Shown here: positions 23,788 through 31,723 of the stretch, one piece after another | Position numbering within the stretch: the first letter of the stretch is position 1 | How the letters are laid out: every line of letters begins with the position of its first letter | From: Streptomyces caeruleatus | GTDB lineage: Bacteria > Actinomycetota > Actinomycetes > Streptomycetales > Streptomycetaceae | DNA length: 64,000 bases | Assembly (NCBI RefSeq): GCF_001514235.1 | Contig: NZ_KQ948948.1 | Location: 33,057 to 97,056, forward strand | Direction of reading: 5' to 3' | Notes under the pieces: generated by a model | What the model was told of the DNA's origin: nothing | Seen by the model: only the letters and a program-made list of their open reading frames with translations | The model's database searches: none | Translations under genes and position numbers: made by a program

Positions 23788-24624
23788 ATGAGGAACGGCG
23801 GAGTGCGCGGAGTGTGTGAGGGACGCGGGGTGCGCGGGGCGCGCGGAGCACGGCGTGCGACGGGCGCGAGGTCGGCCCTCGGATCCCTCCGGGCGGCCCT
23901 GACGACTTTGACGGCGGTGACGGCTCTGGCGACCGTGACAGCCTGCGGCGGCACGGAACACGGCAGCGGCGCGGAACACGGCAGCCGTGCGGACGTCGGC
24001 AAGGGTGCGCGCACAGGTCCGGCCGCCACCCAGGATCCGACGCGAATCCCGGGCGTCGGCGACCGATGGCAGCGGCGTATCCCCGCCGACTCCCGCCAGG
24101 TCGTGGCGGTCTACGGCGACGGCAGAGACTCCTCGAGCGCGACGGTCGTGCTCTACGCCAGAGAGGGCTCCACCTGGGACCGCGTCCACAGCTGGCCCGC
24201 GCACAACGGCAAGAAGGGCTGGACGACCAACCACCACGAGGGCGACAACCGCAGCCCTGTGGGCGTGTTCACGCTGAGCGACGCGGGCGGCGTCCTCAAC
24301 GACCCCGGGTCGAAACTGCCGTACACACGCTCCGCCGCCTTCGCCGCACCGCGCTGGTGGGCGAAGTCGTACTGGCACGACTTCGACTACGTCATCGCCA
24401 TCGACTACAACCGCGTCAAAGGCACCCCGCCCAACGACCCCACCCGCCCCGAGGGTCAGGGCAAGGGCGGGGGCATCTGGCTGCACATGGACCACGGCAG
24501 TGGCACCTCGGCCTGCGTCAGCCTGTCCGAATCGGCGATGGCGTATCTGCTGCGCACGCTCGATCCGGATCGGCATCCCGTGGTGGTGATGGGGGACTGG
24601 GCAGACCTAAAACGCTCACGCTGA
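23788..24624 (+). CDS. Lipoprotein L,D-transpeptidase (YkuD-like)
   Basis: A roughly 278-residue exported protein. A basic N-terminus and hydrophobic stretch end in a lipobox with VTAC (Cys53), so it is probably a lipoprotein. The catalytic region has His233 in WLHMDHG and Cys243 in GTSACVSLS, the HxxxG-SxxC pattern of YkuD L,D-transpeptidases, which make 3-3 crosslinks in peptidoglycan. The GDNRSPVGVFTLSDAGG segment is also typical. The ATG at 23788 has no strong ribosome site, so the true start may differ slightly. Confidence 0.85.
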   Translation: MRNGGVRGVCEGRGVRGARGARRATGARSALGSLRAALTTLTAVTALATVTACGGTEHGSGAEHGSRADVGKGARTGPAATQDPTRIPGVGDRWQRRIPADSRQVVAVYGDGRDSSSATVVLYAREGSTWDRVHSWPAHNGKKGWTTNHHEGDNRSPVGVFTLSDAGGVLNDPGSKLPYTRSAAFAAPRWWAKSYWHDFDYVIAIDYNRVKGTPPNDPTRPEGQGKGGGIWLHMDHGSGTSACVSLSESAMAYLLRTLDPDRHPVVVMGDWADLKRSR

Positions 24625-24675
24625 CGCGGGAGGCGTCATTGCGGCGGCGGCCCGACTCCCCGTAGAACACCGGCC

Positions 24676-26373
24676 ATGAAGAGACGAATCGTCATGTCCA
24701 TGTTCGCAGGAGCGACCCTCCTGGCGAGCTCGCTGTTAGGCGCGGCCCCCGCCCGATCGGCCGATGCGCCTGCCGAGTTCGGCACCGACTGGCACGACCC
24801 GGTCACGGCCGCCCCGCCCGTCGCCAAGCCGTCCGGCAAGTCCTGTCAAGTCACCCTCGCCGAGGCGCAGTTCCGCGACTTCACCCCGTACAAGGGCACC
24901 TACACACCGCCCGAGGGCTGCGGTGAGCGGTGGAGCAAGGTCGTGCTGCGGATGGACGGCAAGGTCAAGGGACGCCAGTTCGACCGGCTCGGACATCTGC
25001 ACGTCGGCGGGGTGGAGATCTTCCGTACGTCGACGCCGGAGCCGTCACCCGACGGGATCGAGTGGTCCGTCGAGAAGGACGTCACGCGGTACAGCGACAC
25101 CTTCCGCCGCGGCCAGGACGTCGAGATGCTCATCGGGAACGTCGTCGACGACACCTACACCGGCGTCATCGACGTCAAGGTCACGCTGACGTTCTACGCC
25201 CCCTCCGCGACCGCCGCCCGCCCCTCCGCGACCGCCGCCAGCCCCGTCACGAACGCCGCCCGGCCCGCCACGAGCACCACCCGTTCCACCCCCACCCCCG
25301 ACCCCACCCCTGACCGCGTCCTCACCCCCGACCGCGTCCTCACCCTCCAGGACGGCACCGTCACCACCCCGCGCAACAGCGAACGTATCGTCGCCGAGGT
25401 GTACGCCACCGGATCCGGTGGCGGCTGCGAGGAGTTCTGGTACCTGTCGGCGCCCGACCCGGCGCCCTACTCCTGCAAGGCCGGCGACGGCCCCTACCGT
25501 GAGGTGCAGATCGAGGTCGACGGCCGACTGGCCGGAATCGCCGCACCGTTCCCGCACGTCTGGACGGGCGGCTGGTCCAACCCCTTCCTCTGGTACGTCA
25601 CTCCGGGACCGCGCGCCTTCGACGTCAAGCCGATCGAATACGACCTGACACCGTTCGCCGGCCTCCTCAACGACGGCCGCCCGCACCGCGTCGAGGTCTC
25701 CGTCGTCGGCGTCCCGGAGGGGCAGAGCGGCTGGAGCGCACCCGTGAACGTCCTCGTCTGGCAGGACGCGAAGAGCGCGCACGTCACCGGGCGGCTCACC
25801 GGGCACAAGGTCGGCGAACTCGCCAACTCCTCAACGTACACACCCGGTTCGGAGCATCGGGTGGATACCGAGGGTAGGCACCGGCTGACCGTCGGCGGAT
25901 ACGTCGACACCTCGCACGGCCGGGTCACGACCACCGTCAGCCGGTCGCTCACCAACACCTCCGCGCACCGCTGGACCGACGGCGAGAACCTGGACGCGCT
26001 CGACGCCGCCTGGAAGGACGACCAGTCGGTCACCGTCGACGGACGCGGGCCCGCCCGAACGACCCGTACCCAGCGGACGTACACGATGGACGGCTCGATC
26101 ACGATCGGTGCGGGCGACCGGCTCCGTACCGTGCTGACCCTCGGTGACCGGGCCGCGGTCGGGACGACCCGGGCCGGACGGCGGATCGCGTGGTCGTGGC
26201 TCGACGACACCGTCGAGGGCGACGCGTCATGGACGTTGAACGTGCCGCGCGACCAGCGGCACGCGGTCGGCACGACCAGTGAGCGCTTTCGGCTGCACGG
26301 CTCGAAGGGGTGCTACGACCGCTCTCTCACCAGCGTTCAGGGGGTGCTCACCGAGGACCGCCGGGCCTGCTGA
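24676..26373 (+). CDS. Secreted peptide-N4-asparagine amidase A-like protein
   Basis: A 565-residue secreted protein. The signal peptide is residues 1-29 (basic start, LLASSLLGAAPARSADA). Two jelly-roll-like parts follow. The first contains RWSKVVLRMDGKVKGRQFDR and HVGGVEIFRTSTPEP. The second contains WNPFLW-like SNPFLWYVTPGPRAF and PHRVEVSVVGVPEG. This matches the PNGase A family, which releases N-glycans from glycopeptides. A Thr/Pro/Ala linker sits at about 175-215. Codon 21 is TTA (24736-24738), so translation should need the bldA tRNA and be developmentally limited. Confidence 0.82.
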   Translation: MKRRIVMSMFAGATLLASSLLGAAPARSADAPAEFGTDWHDPVTAAPPVAKPSGKSCQVTLAEAQFRDFTPYKGTYTPPEGCGERWSKVVLRMDGKVKGRQFDRLGHLHVGGVEIFRTSTPEPSPDGIEWSVEKDVTRYSDTFRRGQDVEMLIGNVVDDTYTGVIDVKVTLTFYAPSATAARPSATAASPVTNAARPATSTTRSTPTPDPTPDRVLTPDRVLTLQDGTVTTPRNSERIVAEVYATGSGGGCEEFWYLSAPDPAPYSCKAGDGPYREVQIEVDGRLAGIAAPFPHVWTGGWSNPFLWYVTPGPRAFDVKPIEYDLTPFAGLLNDGRPHRVEVSVVGVPEGQSGWSAPVNVLVWQDAKSAHVTGRLTGHKVGELANSSTYTPGSEHRVDTEGRHRLTVGGYVDTSHGRVTTTVSRSLTNTSAHRWTDGENLDALDAAWKDDQSVTVDGRGPARTTRTQRTYTMDGSITIGAGDRLRTVLTLGDRAAVGTTRAGRRIAWSWLDDTVEGDASWTLNVPRDQRHAVGTTSERFRLHGSKGCYDRSLTSVQGVLTEDRRAC

Positions 26374-26491
26374 AGCCGGCGATGTGCGATGCGTCACTCG
26401 GTAAGCGATTTACACGGATGCAACACGGAGGTCTTGTGCGGGACCAACATCACCAGCAAAGTGATCGCCACGGAATTCGCTTTCCGTATGG

Positions 26492-26516
26492 CAGAAGCCC
26501 CCGTCCCTGGCTTCTG
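26492..26516. promoter_or_regulatory. Inverted repeat before dctA
   Basis: CAGAAGCC and GGCTTCTG form a perfect 8-bp inverted repeat with a nine-base loop, ending 26 bases before the dctA start. A smaller repeat, CGGAA-N6-TTCCG, lies at 26471-26486. They may be an operator or an mRNA hairpin controlling the transporter. Confidence 0.4.
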
Positions 26517-26542
26517 TGTGCCTCCGTCACCTAGGAGTTCCC

Positions 26543-28015
26543 GTGCCGCCGTCCGAATCGTCCCTGCCGCGACGCGTCGCACGCACACTGCGTACCTCTC
26601 TCTTCGCGCAGGTCGCCTGCGCGCTCGTGCTCGGAATCGTCGTCGGGAAGCTGTGGCCCGGCTTCGCCGCGGATCTTCAGCCGCTCGGCGACGGATTCAT
26701 CCGGCTGATCAAGACGATCATCTCCCCGCTCGTGTTCTGCGTGGTCGTCGTCGGCATCGCCAAGGCCGGTGACCTGAAGGCGTTCGGCCGGATCGGGCTG
26801 AAGGCCCTGATCTGGTTCGAGGTCGCGAGCACGCTCGCGCTGGTCATCGGCCTTCTCGCCGCCAACGTCGTCCAGCCTGGATCGGGGATGAACGTCGACC
26901 CGTCCACGCTGAACGCCTCGGCGGTCGACGCGAAGACCGGCGGTGGGCATCTGCCGTCGACGGCCCAGTTCGTGCTTGAGGCCATCCCCACCTCGTTCAT
27001 CGGCGCCTTCGCCGAGAACTCGCTGCTTCAGGTGCTCATTCTGGCCTGTCTGGTGGGTGCGGCGCTGTTGCACCTCGGTCACACCAAGGTGCCGAAGGTG
27101 CTGCCGGCCATCGAGCAGGCCCAGGAGATCATCTTCGCGATCGTCGGCTTCGTCATGCGGCTGGCCCCGATCGCCGTGTTCGGCGCGATGGCCGTCCTGA
27201 TCGGCAACTACGGCCTCGGTGTCATCGAGACGTACGGCAAGCTGATCATCCTGTGCTACGCGGCCGCCGCGCTCTTCATCGCGCTGCTCGCCGTCGCCCT
27301 CAAGGTGGTCACCGGGCTCAGCCTCTGGAAGTTCCTGCGCTACATCCGTGAGGAGATGCTGCTCGCGCTCGGCACCGCCTCCACCGAGTCCGTCCTGCCG
27401 CGCGTGATGCAGAAGCTGCGCAAGGCGGGCGCCCGTGACGACGCCGTGGGTCTGGTGCTGCCGACGGGCTACTCCTTCAACCTCGACGGCGCCTCGCTCT
27501 ATCTGTCCATCGGCACGCTGTTCATCGCCCAGGCCGTGGGCGTGGACCTCAGCCTCAGCCAGCAGATCACCGTAGTACTGGTGCTGATGCTGACCAGCAA
27601 GGGCATGGCGGGCATCCCCGGTTCGGCGTTCCTCGCCCTGTCCGCGACCGCCTCCTCGCTGGGCGCGATCCCGGCCGGAGCCGTCGCGCTGCTGCTCGGC
27701 GTGGACCGCATCATGGACTCGATGCGCGTCGTCACCAACCTGCTCGGCAACTGCGTCGCCGTCTTCGCGGTCTCGCGCTGGGAGGGCGCGCTCGACCGGG
27801 AGCGGGCGAGGAAGGTCCTGGACGGCGAGATCGTGGTCCAACTGGACGACGAGGAGCCGGACGGCGAGGGTCCGGAGGGTGCGGAGCCGAAGAAGCCGGA
27901 ACTGAAGAAGCCGGACGCGGCGGAGCCGGAGAAGGGTGTCCCGGTACCGTCCGAGGATCCGGTCGTCGCCGTACCGGTCCGGACGGACAAGGGAGCTTCC
28001 CCCGAGGCCGGTTGA
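26543..28015 (+). CDS. dctA: Dicarboxylate/cation symporter, DctA type
   Basis: A 490-residue DAACS-family symporter for C4-dicarboxylates such as succinate, malate and fumarate. The GTG start has AGGAG five bases upstream. Typical signs are TIISPLVFCVVVVGIAKAGD, the serine-rich loop equivalent GTASTESVLPRVM, TGYSFNLDGASLYLS and LTSKGMAGIPGSAFLAL, all around the substrate and Na+/H+ sites. About eight membrane helices plus two hairpins fit the family. A Glu/Lys/Pro-rich tail of some 70 residues is unusual. It is followed by a hairpin and the convergent marR gene. Confidence 0.92.
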   Translation: MPPSESSLPRRVARTLRTSLFAQVACALVLGIVVGKLWPGFAADLQPLGDGFIRLIKTIISPLVFCVVVVGIAKAGDLKAFGRIGLKALIWFEVASTLALVIGLLAANVVQPGSGMNVDPSTLNASAVDAKTGGGHLPSTAQFVLEAIPTSFIGAFAENSLLQVLILACLVGAALLHLGHTKVPKVLPAIEQAQEIIFAIVGFVMRLAPIAVFGAMAVLIGNYGLGVIETYGKLIILCYAAAALFIALLAVALKVVTGLSLWKFLRYIREEMLLALGTASTESVLPRVMQKLRKAGARDDAVGLVLPTGYSFNLDGASLYLSIGTLFIAQAVGVDLSLSQQITVVLVLMLTSKGMAGIPGSAFLALSATASSLGAIPAGAVALLLGVDRIMDSMRVVTNLLGNCVAVFAVSRWEGALDRERARKVLDGEIVVQLDDEEPDGEGPEGAEPKKPELKKPDAAEPEKGVPVPSEDPVVAVPVRTDKGASPEAG

Positions 28016-28057
28016 CGTTCGCTCGGCTCAGTAGCAAGGGCTCAGCAAGCGCTCAGC

Positions 28058-28106
28058 AAGGGCCGCGGCCACCCCTCCGGCAGTACGGAGCGGTGGCCGC
28101 GGCCTT
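28058..28106. terminator. Bidirectional terminator between dctA and marR
   Basis: GGCCGCGGCCACC and GGTGGCCGCGGCC are perfectly complementary 13-bp arms, flanked by AAG/CTT. The loop holds its own small CTCCG/CGGAG stem. It lies between two convergent genes and should terminate both. Confidence 0.8.
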
Positions 28107-28111
28107 CGTGC

Positions 28112-28561
28112 TCAGCACCCTCGCGCGGCGGTCCCGTCGATCAGCGTGTCCAGCAACTCGCCCAGCACCGACCGCTGGTCGTCCGTCAGCGGCGCCAGGA
28201 TCTCCTCCGCCGCCGACCGACGAGCACCGTGCAGTTCCCGCAGGGCCCCCCGGCCGTCGTCGGTGAGCTCGATCCGGATCACCCGCCGGTTCGTCGGATC
28301 CGGCACCCGGCGTACCTTCCCGCTCGCCTCCAGGCCGTCGACCAGCGTCGTCACCGCGCGCGGGACCACCTCCAGGCGCTCGGCGAGGTCGGCCATCCGG
28401 GGCGGCGAGTCATAGTGCGCGAGGGTGCGCAGCAGGCGTGACTGGGCCGGGGTGACCCCCAGGTCGCGCTCCAGCAGGTGGCGTTTCTGGATCCGGTGCG
28501 CCCGGCGGGTGAAGCGCAGCAGCTGCTCGGCGAGCGGGCCGTCGGGATCGGGGCTGGTCAT
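28112..28561 (-). CDS. MarR family transcriptional regulator
   Basis: A 149-residue MarR-type winged-helix repressor. The core is GVTPAQSRLLRTLAHYDSPP, then MADLAERLEVVPRAVTTLVD and the wing VRRVPDPTNRRVIRIELTDDG, flanked by helices for dimerisation (RFTRRAHRIQKRHLLER and the C-terminal helix). It diverges from the ABC exporter at 28656, and the intergenic region carries an inverted repeat over the probable exporter promoter. It therefore likely represses the exporter until a ligand, perhaps the exported compound, is bound. Confidence 0.92.
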   Translation of the reverse strand: MTSPDPDGPLAEQLLRFTRRAHRIQKRHLLERDLGVTPAQSRLLRTLAHYDSPPRMADLAERLEVVPRAVTTLVDGLEASGKVRRVPDPTNRRVIRIELTDDGRGALRELHGARRSAAEEILAPLTDDQRSVLGELLDTLIDGTAARGC

Positions 28562-28585
28562 GCGGGAACAATATCAGGACGACAT

Positions 28586-28618
28586 TCATTGTGAGCATAG
28601 GTAACAATGAGCTAAGCT
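28586..28618 (+). promoter_or_regulatory. Probable MarR operator and exporter promoter
   Basis: The arms TCATTGT (28586-28592) and ACAATGA (28604-28610) form a perfect 7-bp inverted repeat with 11 bases between. It overlaps a possible promoter, TTGTGA (28589-28594) and TAAGCT (28613-28618), spaced by 18 bases, upstream of the ABC exporter. Binding here would block transcription. Confidence 0.55.
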
Positions 28619-28655
28619 CCGCCAGTCTCGCATCACCACACCCCCGAAGGAGCCC

Positions 28656-30635
28656 ATGCACCCCGACAACGAACCCACCTGGACGCCACCTGCCGCCGCC
28701 AGCAAGGCCGCCAGCAAGGCCGCCAGCAAGGCCGCCAGCAAGGCCGCCAGCAAGGCCGGCAACAAGGCCGGCAACAAGGCCGGCAGCAAGCCCGGTACGA
28801 GCCATGCGGACGACGCGAACAACGCGGAGAAGCCGCAGCCCCGGCAGGTGCGCCGCATCCTGAGACTCTTCCGTCCCTACCGCGGACGCCTGGCCGTCGT
28901 CGGCCTCCTCGTCGGCGCCTCGTCGCTCGTAGGCGTCGCCACACCCTTCCTCCTCAAGGCGATCCTGGACGTCGCCATCCCCGAAGGCCGCACCGGCCTG
29001 CTCAGCCTGCTCGCGCTCGGCATGATCCTCAGCGCCATGCTGACCGGCGTCTTCGGGGTCCTGCAGACCCTGATCTCCACGACGGTCGGCCAGCGCGTCA
29101 TGCACGACCTGCGCACGGCCGTCTACGGCCGCCTCCAGCGCATGTCGCTCGCCTTCTTCACCCGCACGCGCACCGGCGAGGTCCAGTCCCGCATCGCCAA
29201 CGACATCGGCGGCATGCAGGCCACCGTCACCTCGACCGCGACCTCCCTGGTCTCCAACCTCACCAGCGTGGTCGCCACGATCGTCGCGATGATCGCCCTC
29301 GACTGGCGACTGACCGCCGTCTCACTGCTCCTGCTGCCGGTGTTCGTCTGGATCAGCCGCCGCGTCGGCAAGGAACGCAAGAAGATCACCACCCAGCGGC
29401 AGAAGCAGATGGCCGCGATGGCCGCCACCGTCACCGAGTCGCTCTCGGTCAGCGGCATCCTGCTCGGCCGCACCATGGGCCGCTCCGACTCGCTGACCAC
29501 GGCCTTCTCGGACGAGTCCGAGCGGCTGGTCGATCTCGAAGTGCGGTCGAACATGGCCGGCCGCTGGCGTATGGCCGTCATCGGCATGGTCATGGCCGCG
29601 ATGCCCGCCGTCATCTACTGGGCCGCCGGCGCGGCCCTCCAACTGGGCGGCCCACAGGTCTCGATCGGCACGATCGTCGCCTTCGTCTCGCTCCAGCAGG
29701 GGTTGTTCCGCCCGGCCGTGAGCCTGCTGTCGACCGGCGTCCAGATCCAGGCCTCGCTCGCGTTGTTCCAGCGCATCTTCGAGTACCTCGACCTGCCCAT
29801 CGACATCACCGAGCGGAAGGACCCCGTCCACCTCGACGCGGTCAAGGGCGAGGTCCGCTTCGAGAACGTCGAGTTCCGCTACGACGGCGACGGCGACGGC
29901 GAAGGCCACGGCGGAGGCGACGGCGGAGGCGACGGCAGGAGCCGCCCGATCCTCGACGGCATCGACCTCACCGTCCCGGCGGGCGGCAGCCTCGCGGTCG
30001 TCGGCCCGACCGGCGCCGGGAAGTCCACGCTCGGCCATCTGGTGCCGCGGCTGTACGACGTGACCGGCGGCCGGGTCACCCTCGACGGGGTCGACGTGCG
30101 CGACCTCGACTTCGACACCCTCGCCCGCGCGGTCGGCGTCGTCTCGCAGGAGACGTACCTCTTCCATGCCTCGGTCGCCGACAACCTGCGCTTCGCCAAG
30201 CCGGACGCGACCGACGAGGAACTGTACGAGGCGGCCAGGGCGGCCCAGATCCACGACCACATCGCGGCCCTGCCCGACGGCTACGACACGGTCGTCGGCG
30301 AGCGCGGCCACCGCTTCTCCGGCGGTGAGAAGCAGCGGCTGGCCATCGCCCGCACCATCCTGCGCGACCCTCCGGTGCTGATCCTCGACGAGGCGACCAG
30401 CGCGCTGGACACCCGGACCGAGCACGCCGTCCAGGAAGCCATCGACGCCCTCTCCGCCAACCGAACCACGGTCACCATCGCCCACCGTCTGTCCACGGTT
30501 CGGGGCGCCGACCAGATCGTCGTGCTCGACGCCGGGAGCGTGGCGGAGCGGGGTACGCACGAGGAGTTGTTGGAGCGGGGCGGGCGGTATGCGGCGCTGG
30601 TCCGCCGTGACGCCCAACTGGAGCCGACGGGGTGA
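28656..30635 (+). CDS. ABC exporter, fused permease-ATPase, with AASK repeats
   Basis: A 659-residue half-size exporter, probably a homodimer. An unusual N-terminus carries eight four-residue repeats (AASK, then AGNK/AGSK, about residues 14-45) encoded by a 12-bp tandem repeat. Six membrane helices follow, then the ATPase with Walker A GPTGAGKST, signature FSGGEKQRL, Walker B VLILDEATS and H-loop IAHRL. A Gly/Asp-rich insertion (DGDGDGEGHGGGDGGGDG) lies between the A-loop tyrosine and Walker A. It diverges from marR, so drug or metabolite export is likely. Confidence 0.93.
   Translation: MHPDNEPTWTPPAAASKAASKAASKAASKAASKAGNKAGNKAGSKPGTSHADDANNAEKPQPRQVRRILRLFRPYRGRLAVVGLLVGASSLVGVATPFLLKAILDVAIPEGRTGLLSLLALGMILSAMLTGVFGVLQTLISTTVGQRVMHDLRTAVYGRLQRMSLAFFTRTRTGEVQSRIANDIGGMQATVTSTATSLVSNLTSVVATIVAMIALDWRLTAVSLLLLPVFVWISRRVGKERKKITTQRQKQMAAMAATVTESLSVSGILLGRTMGRSDSLTTAFSDESERLVDLEVRSNMAGRWRMAVIGMVMAAMPAVIYWAAGAALQLGGPQVSIGTIVAFVSLQQGLFRPAVSLLSTGVQIQASLALFQRIFEYLDLPIDITERKDPVHLDAVKGEVRFENVEFRYDGDGDGEGHGGGDGGGDGRSRPILDGIDLTVPAGGSLAVVGPTGAGKSTLGHLVPRLYDVTGGRVTLDGVDVRDLDFDTLARAVGVVSQETYLFHASVADNLRFAKPDATDEELYEAARAAQIHDHIAALPDGYDTVVGERGHRFSGGEKQRLAIARTILRDPPVLILDEATSALDTRTEHAVQEAIDALSANRTTVTIAHRLSTVRGADQIVVLDAGSVAERGTHEELLERGGRYAALVRRDAQLEPTG
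28695..28790 (+). repeat. 12-bp tandem repeat coding (A-A/G-S/N-K)n
   Basis: Eight in-frame 12-bp units, five of GCCGCCAGCAAG then three variants, encode a basic repetitive segment before the first membrane helix of the exporter. Copy number changes would alter the length without shifting the frame. Confidence 0.9.
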
Positions 30636-30678
30636 CGTTATGCCGGGTTTGTGAGCATGTGCGGGTTACCGTGCCCGC

Positions 30679-31533
30679 ATGCACATGAACACTCCGTCAC
30701 GGAGCACGATTCGACTGACGCGCCGGGGTCGTATCGCCCTGATCGCCGCCGGCGCCGTCGTGGCCGGCACCGTCGTGGCGGTGCCGCTGCTGAGTCTGGG
30801 CGAGGACGAGGAAGCGAAGCCGACCTCGCTGGTGATTCCGGCGGGCTGGCGCGCGAGCCAGGTCTACGAGGCCATCGACAAGGCCCTCACCCTGCCGCCC
30901 GGGTCCACCAAGAAGTCCCTCGCGAAGCTCGACCTCAAACTGCCCAACGACGCCGACGGCAACCCCGAGGGCTATCTCTTCCCGGCGACGTATCCGCTGG
31001 AGCGCGCGGGCAAGAAGGCGACGCCGGACTCCCTGCTGTCGGCCATGGTCGACGCCGCCAACCAGAAGTTCAGCGGCGCCCCGATCGCCGCCGGGGCGCA
31101 GCGCAACGCGATGAACCTCTACCAGGCGGTCACCATCGCGAGCATCGTGCAGGCCGAGGCCGCCACGAAGGCCGACATGGGCAAGGTGGCCCGGGTCATC
31201 TACAACCGGCTCGAACGCGGCATGCCGTTGCAGTTGGACTCCACCGTCAACTACGCCCTGAACCGCCGCACGCTCAGGACGAGCGACGCCGACACGCGGA
31301 TCGAGAGCCCCTACAACTCGTACCAGCGCATGGGCCTGCCGCCCACGCCGATCGCCAACCCGGGCGAGGACGCGATGCGCGCCGCGATCAACCCGGCCGC
31401 CGGCGACTGGCTCTACTTCGTCACCGTCAAGCCGGGCGACACCCGCTTCACCGCCGACTACTCGGAACACCAGCGCAATGTCGACGACTTCGACAAGGCC
31501 CAACGCAAGGCGTCCCCGAAGCCGACGAAGTGA
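30679..31533 (+). CDS. mltG: Endolytic transglycosylase MltG-like (YceG)
   Basis: A 284-residue protein with a short cytoplasmic start, one membrane helix (about 18-40) and a YceG domain outside the cell. The conserved catalytic Glu is Glu160 in IASIVQAEA, followed by VIYNRLERGMPLQLDSTVNY, SPYNSYQRMGLPPTPIANPG and GDWLYFVTVKPG, all typical of MltG, which cuts nascent glycan strands. It is shorter than housekeeping actinobacterial MltG proteins and is not next to the usual aroE/ruvX genes, so it is probably a second copy. The start may be 30679 or 30685. Confidence 0.88.
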   Translation: MHMNTPSRSTIRLTRRGRIALIAAGAVVAGTVVAVPLLSLGEDEEAKPTSLVIPAGWRASQVYEAIDKALTLPPGSTKKSLAKLDLKLPNDADGNPEGYLFPATYPLERAGKKATPDSLLSAMVDAANQKFSGAPIAAGAQRNAMNLYQAVTIASIVQAEAATKADMGKVARVIYNRLERGMPLQLDSTVNYALNRRTLRTSDADTRIESPYNSYQRMGLPPTPIANPGEDAMRAAINPAAGDWLYFVTVKPGDTRFTADYSEHQRNVDDFDKAQRKASPKPTK

Positions 31534-31562
31534 GCCACGGGGTACCTCCCAGCGGGGCCCCG

Positions 31563-31688
31563 GTGAATCCCTGCGGGTCCTTGGTGAATCCCTGCGGGTC
31601 CCTGGTGAATCCCTGCGGGTCCCTGGTGAATCCCTGCGGGTCCCTGGTGAATCCCTGCGGCTCCCTGGTGCATCCCTGCGGGGCCCGG
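31563..31688. repeat. 21-bp tandem repeat array
   Basis: Six head-to-tail copies of GTGAATCCCTGCGGGTCCCTG, with a few substitutions in the last ones, lie between the convergent mltG-like and monooxygenase genes. The unit is a multiple of three, but no gene is evident in it. Confidence 0.88.
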
Positions 31689-31723
31689 CAGCACCTGCCA
31701 GGCGCCTCACCCCCGACGGGAGG

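Noticed and set aside
31563..31688. Possible CRISPR array or heptapeptide-coding gene
   Set aside because: The 21-bp units have no spacers, and no start, ribosome site or family supports a coding role.
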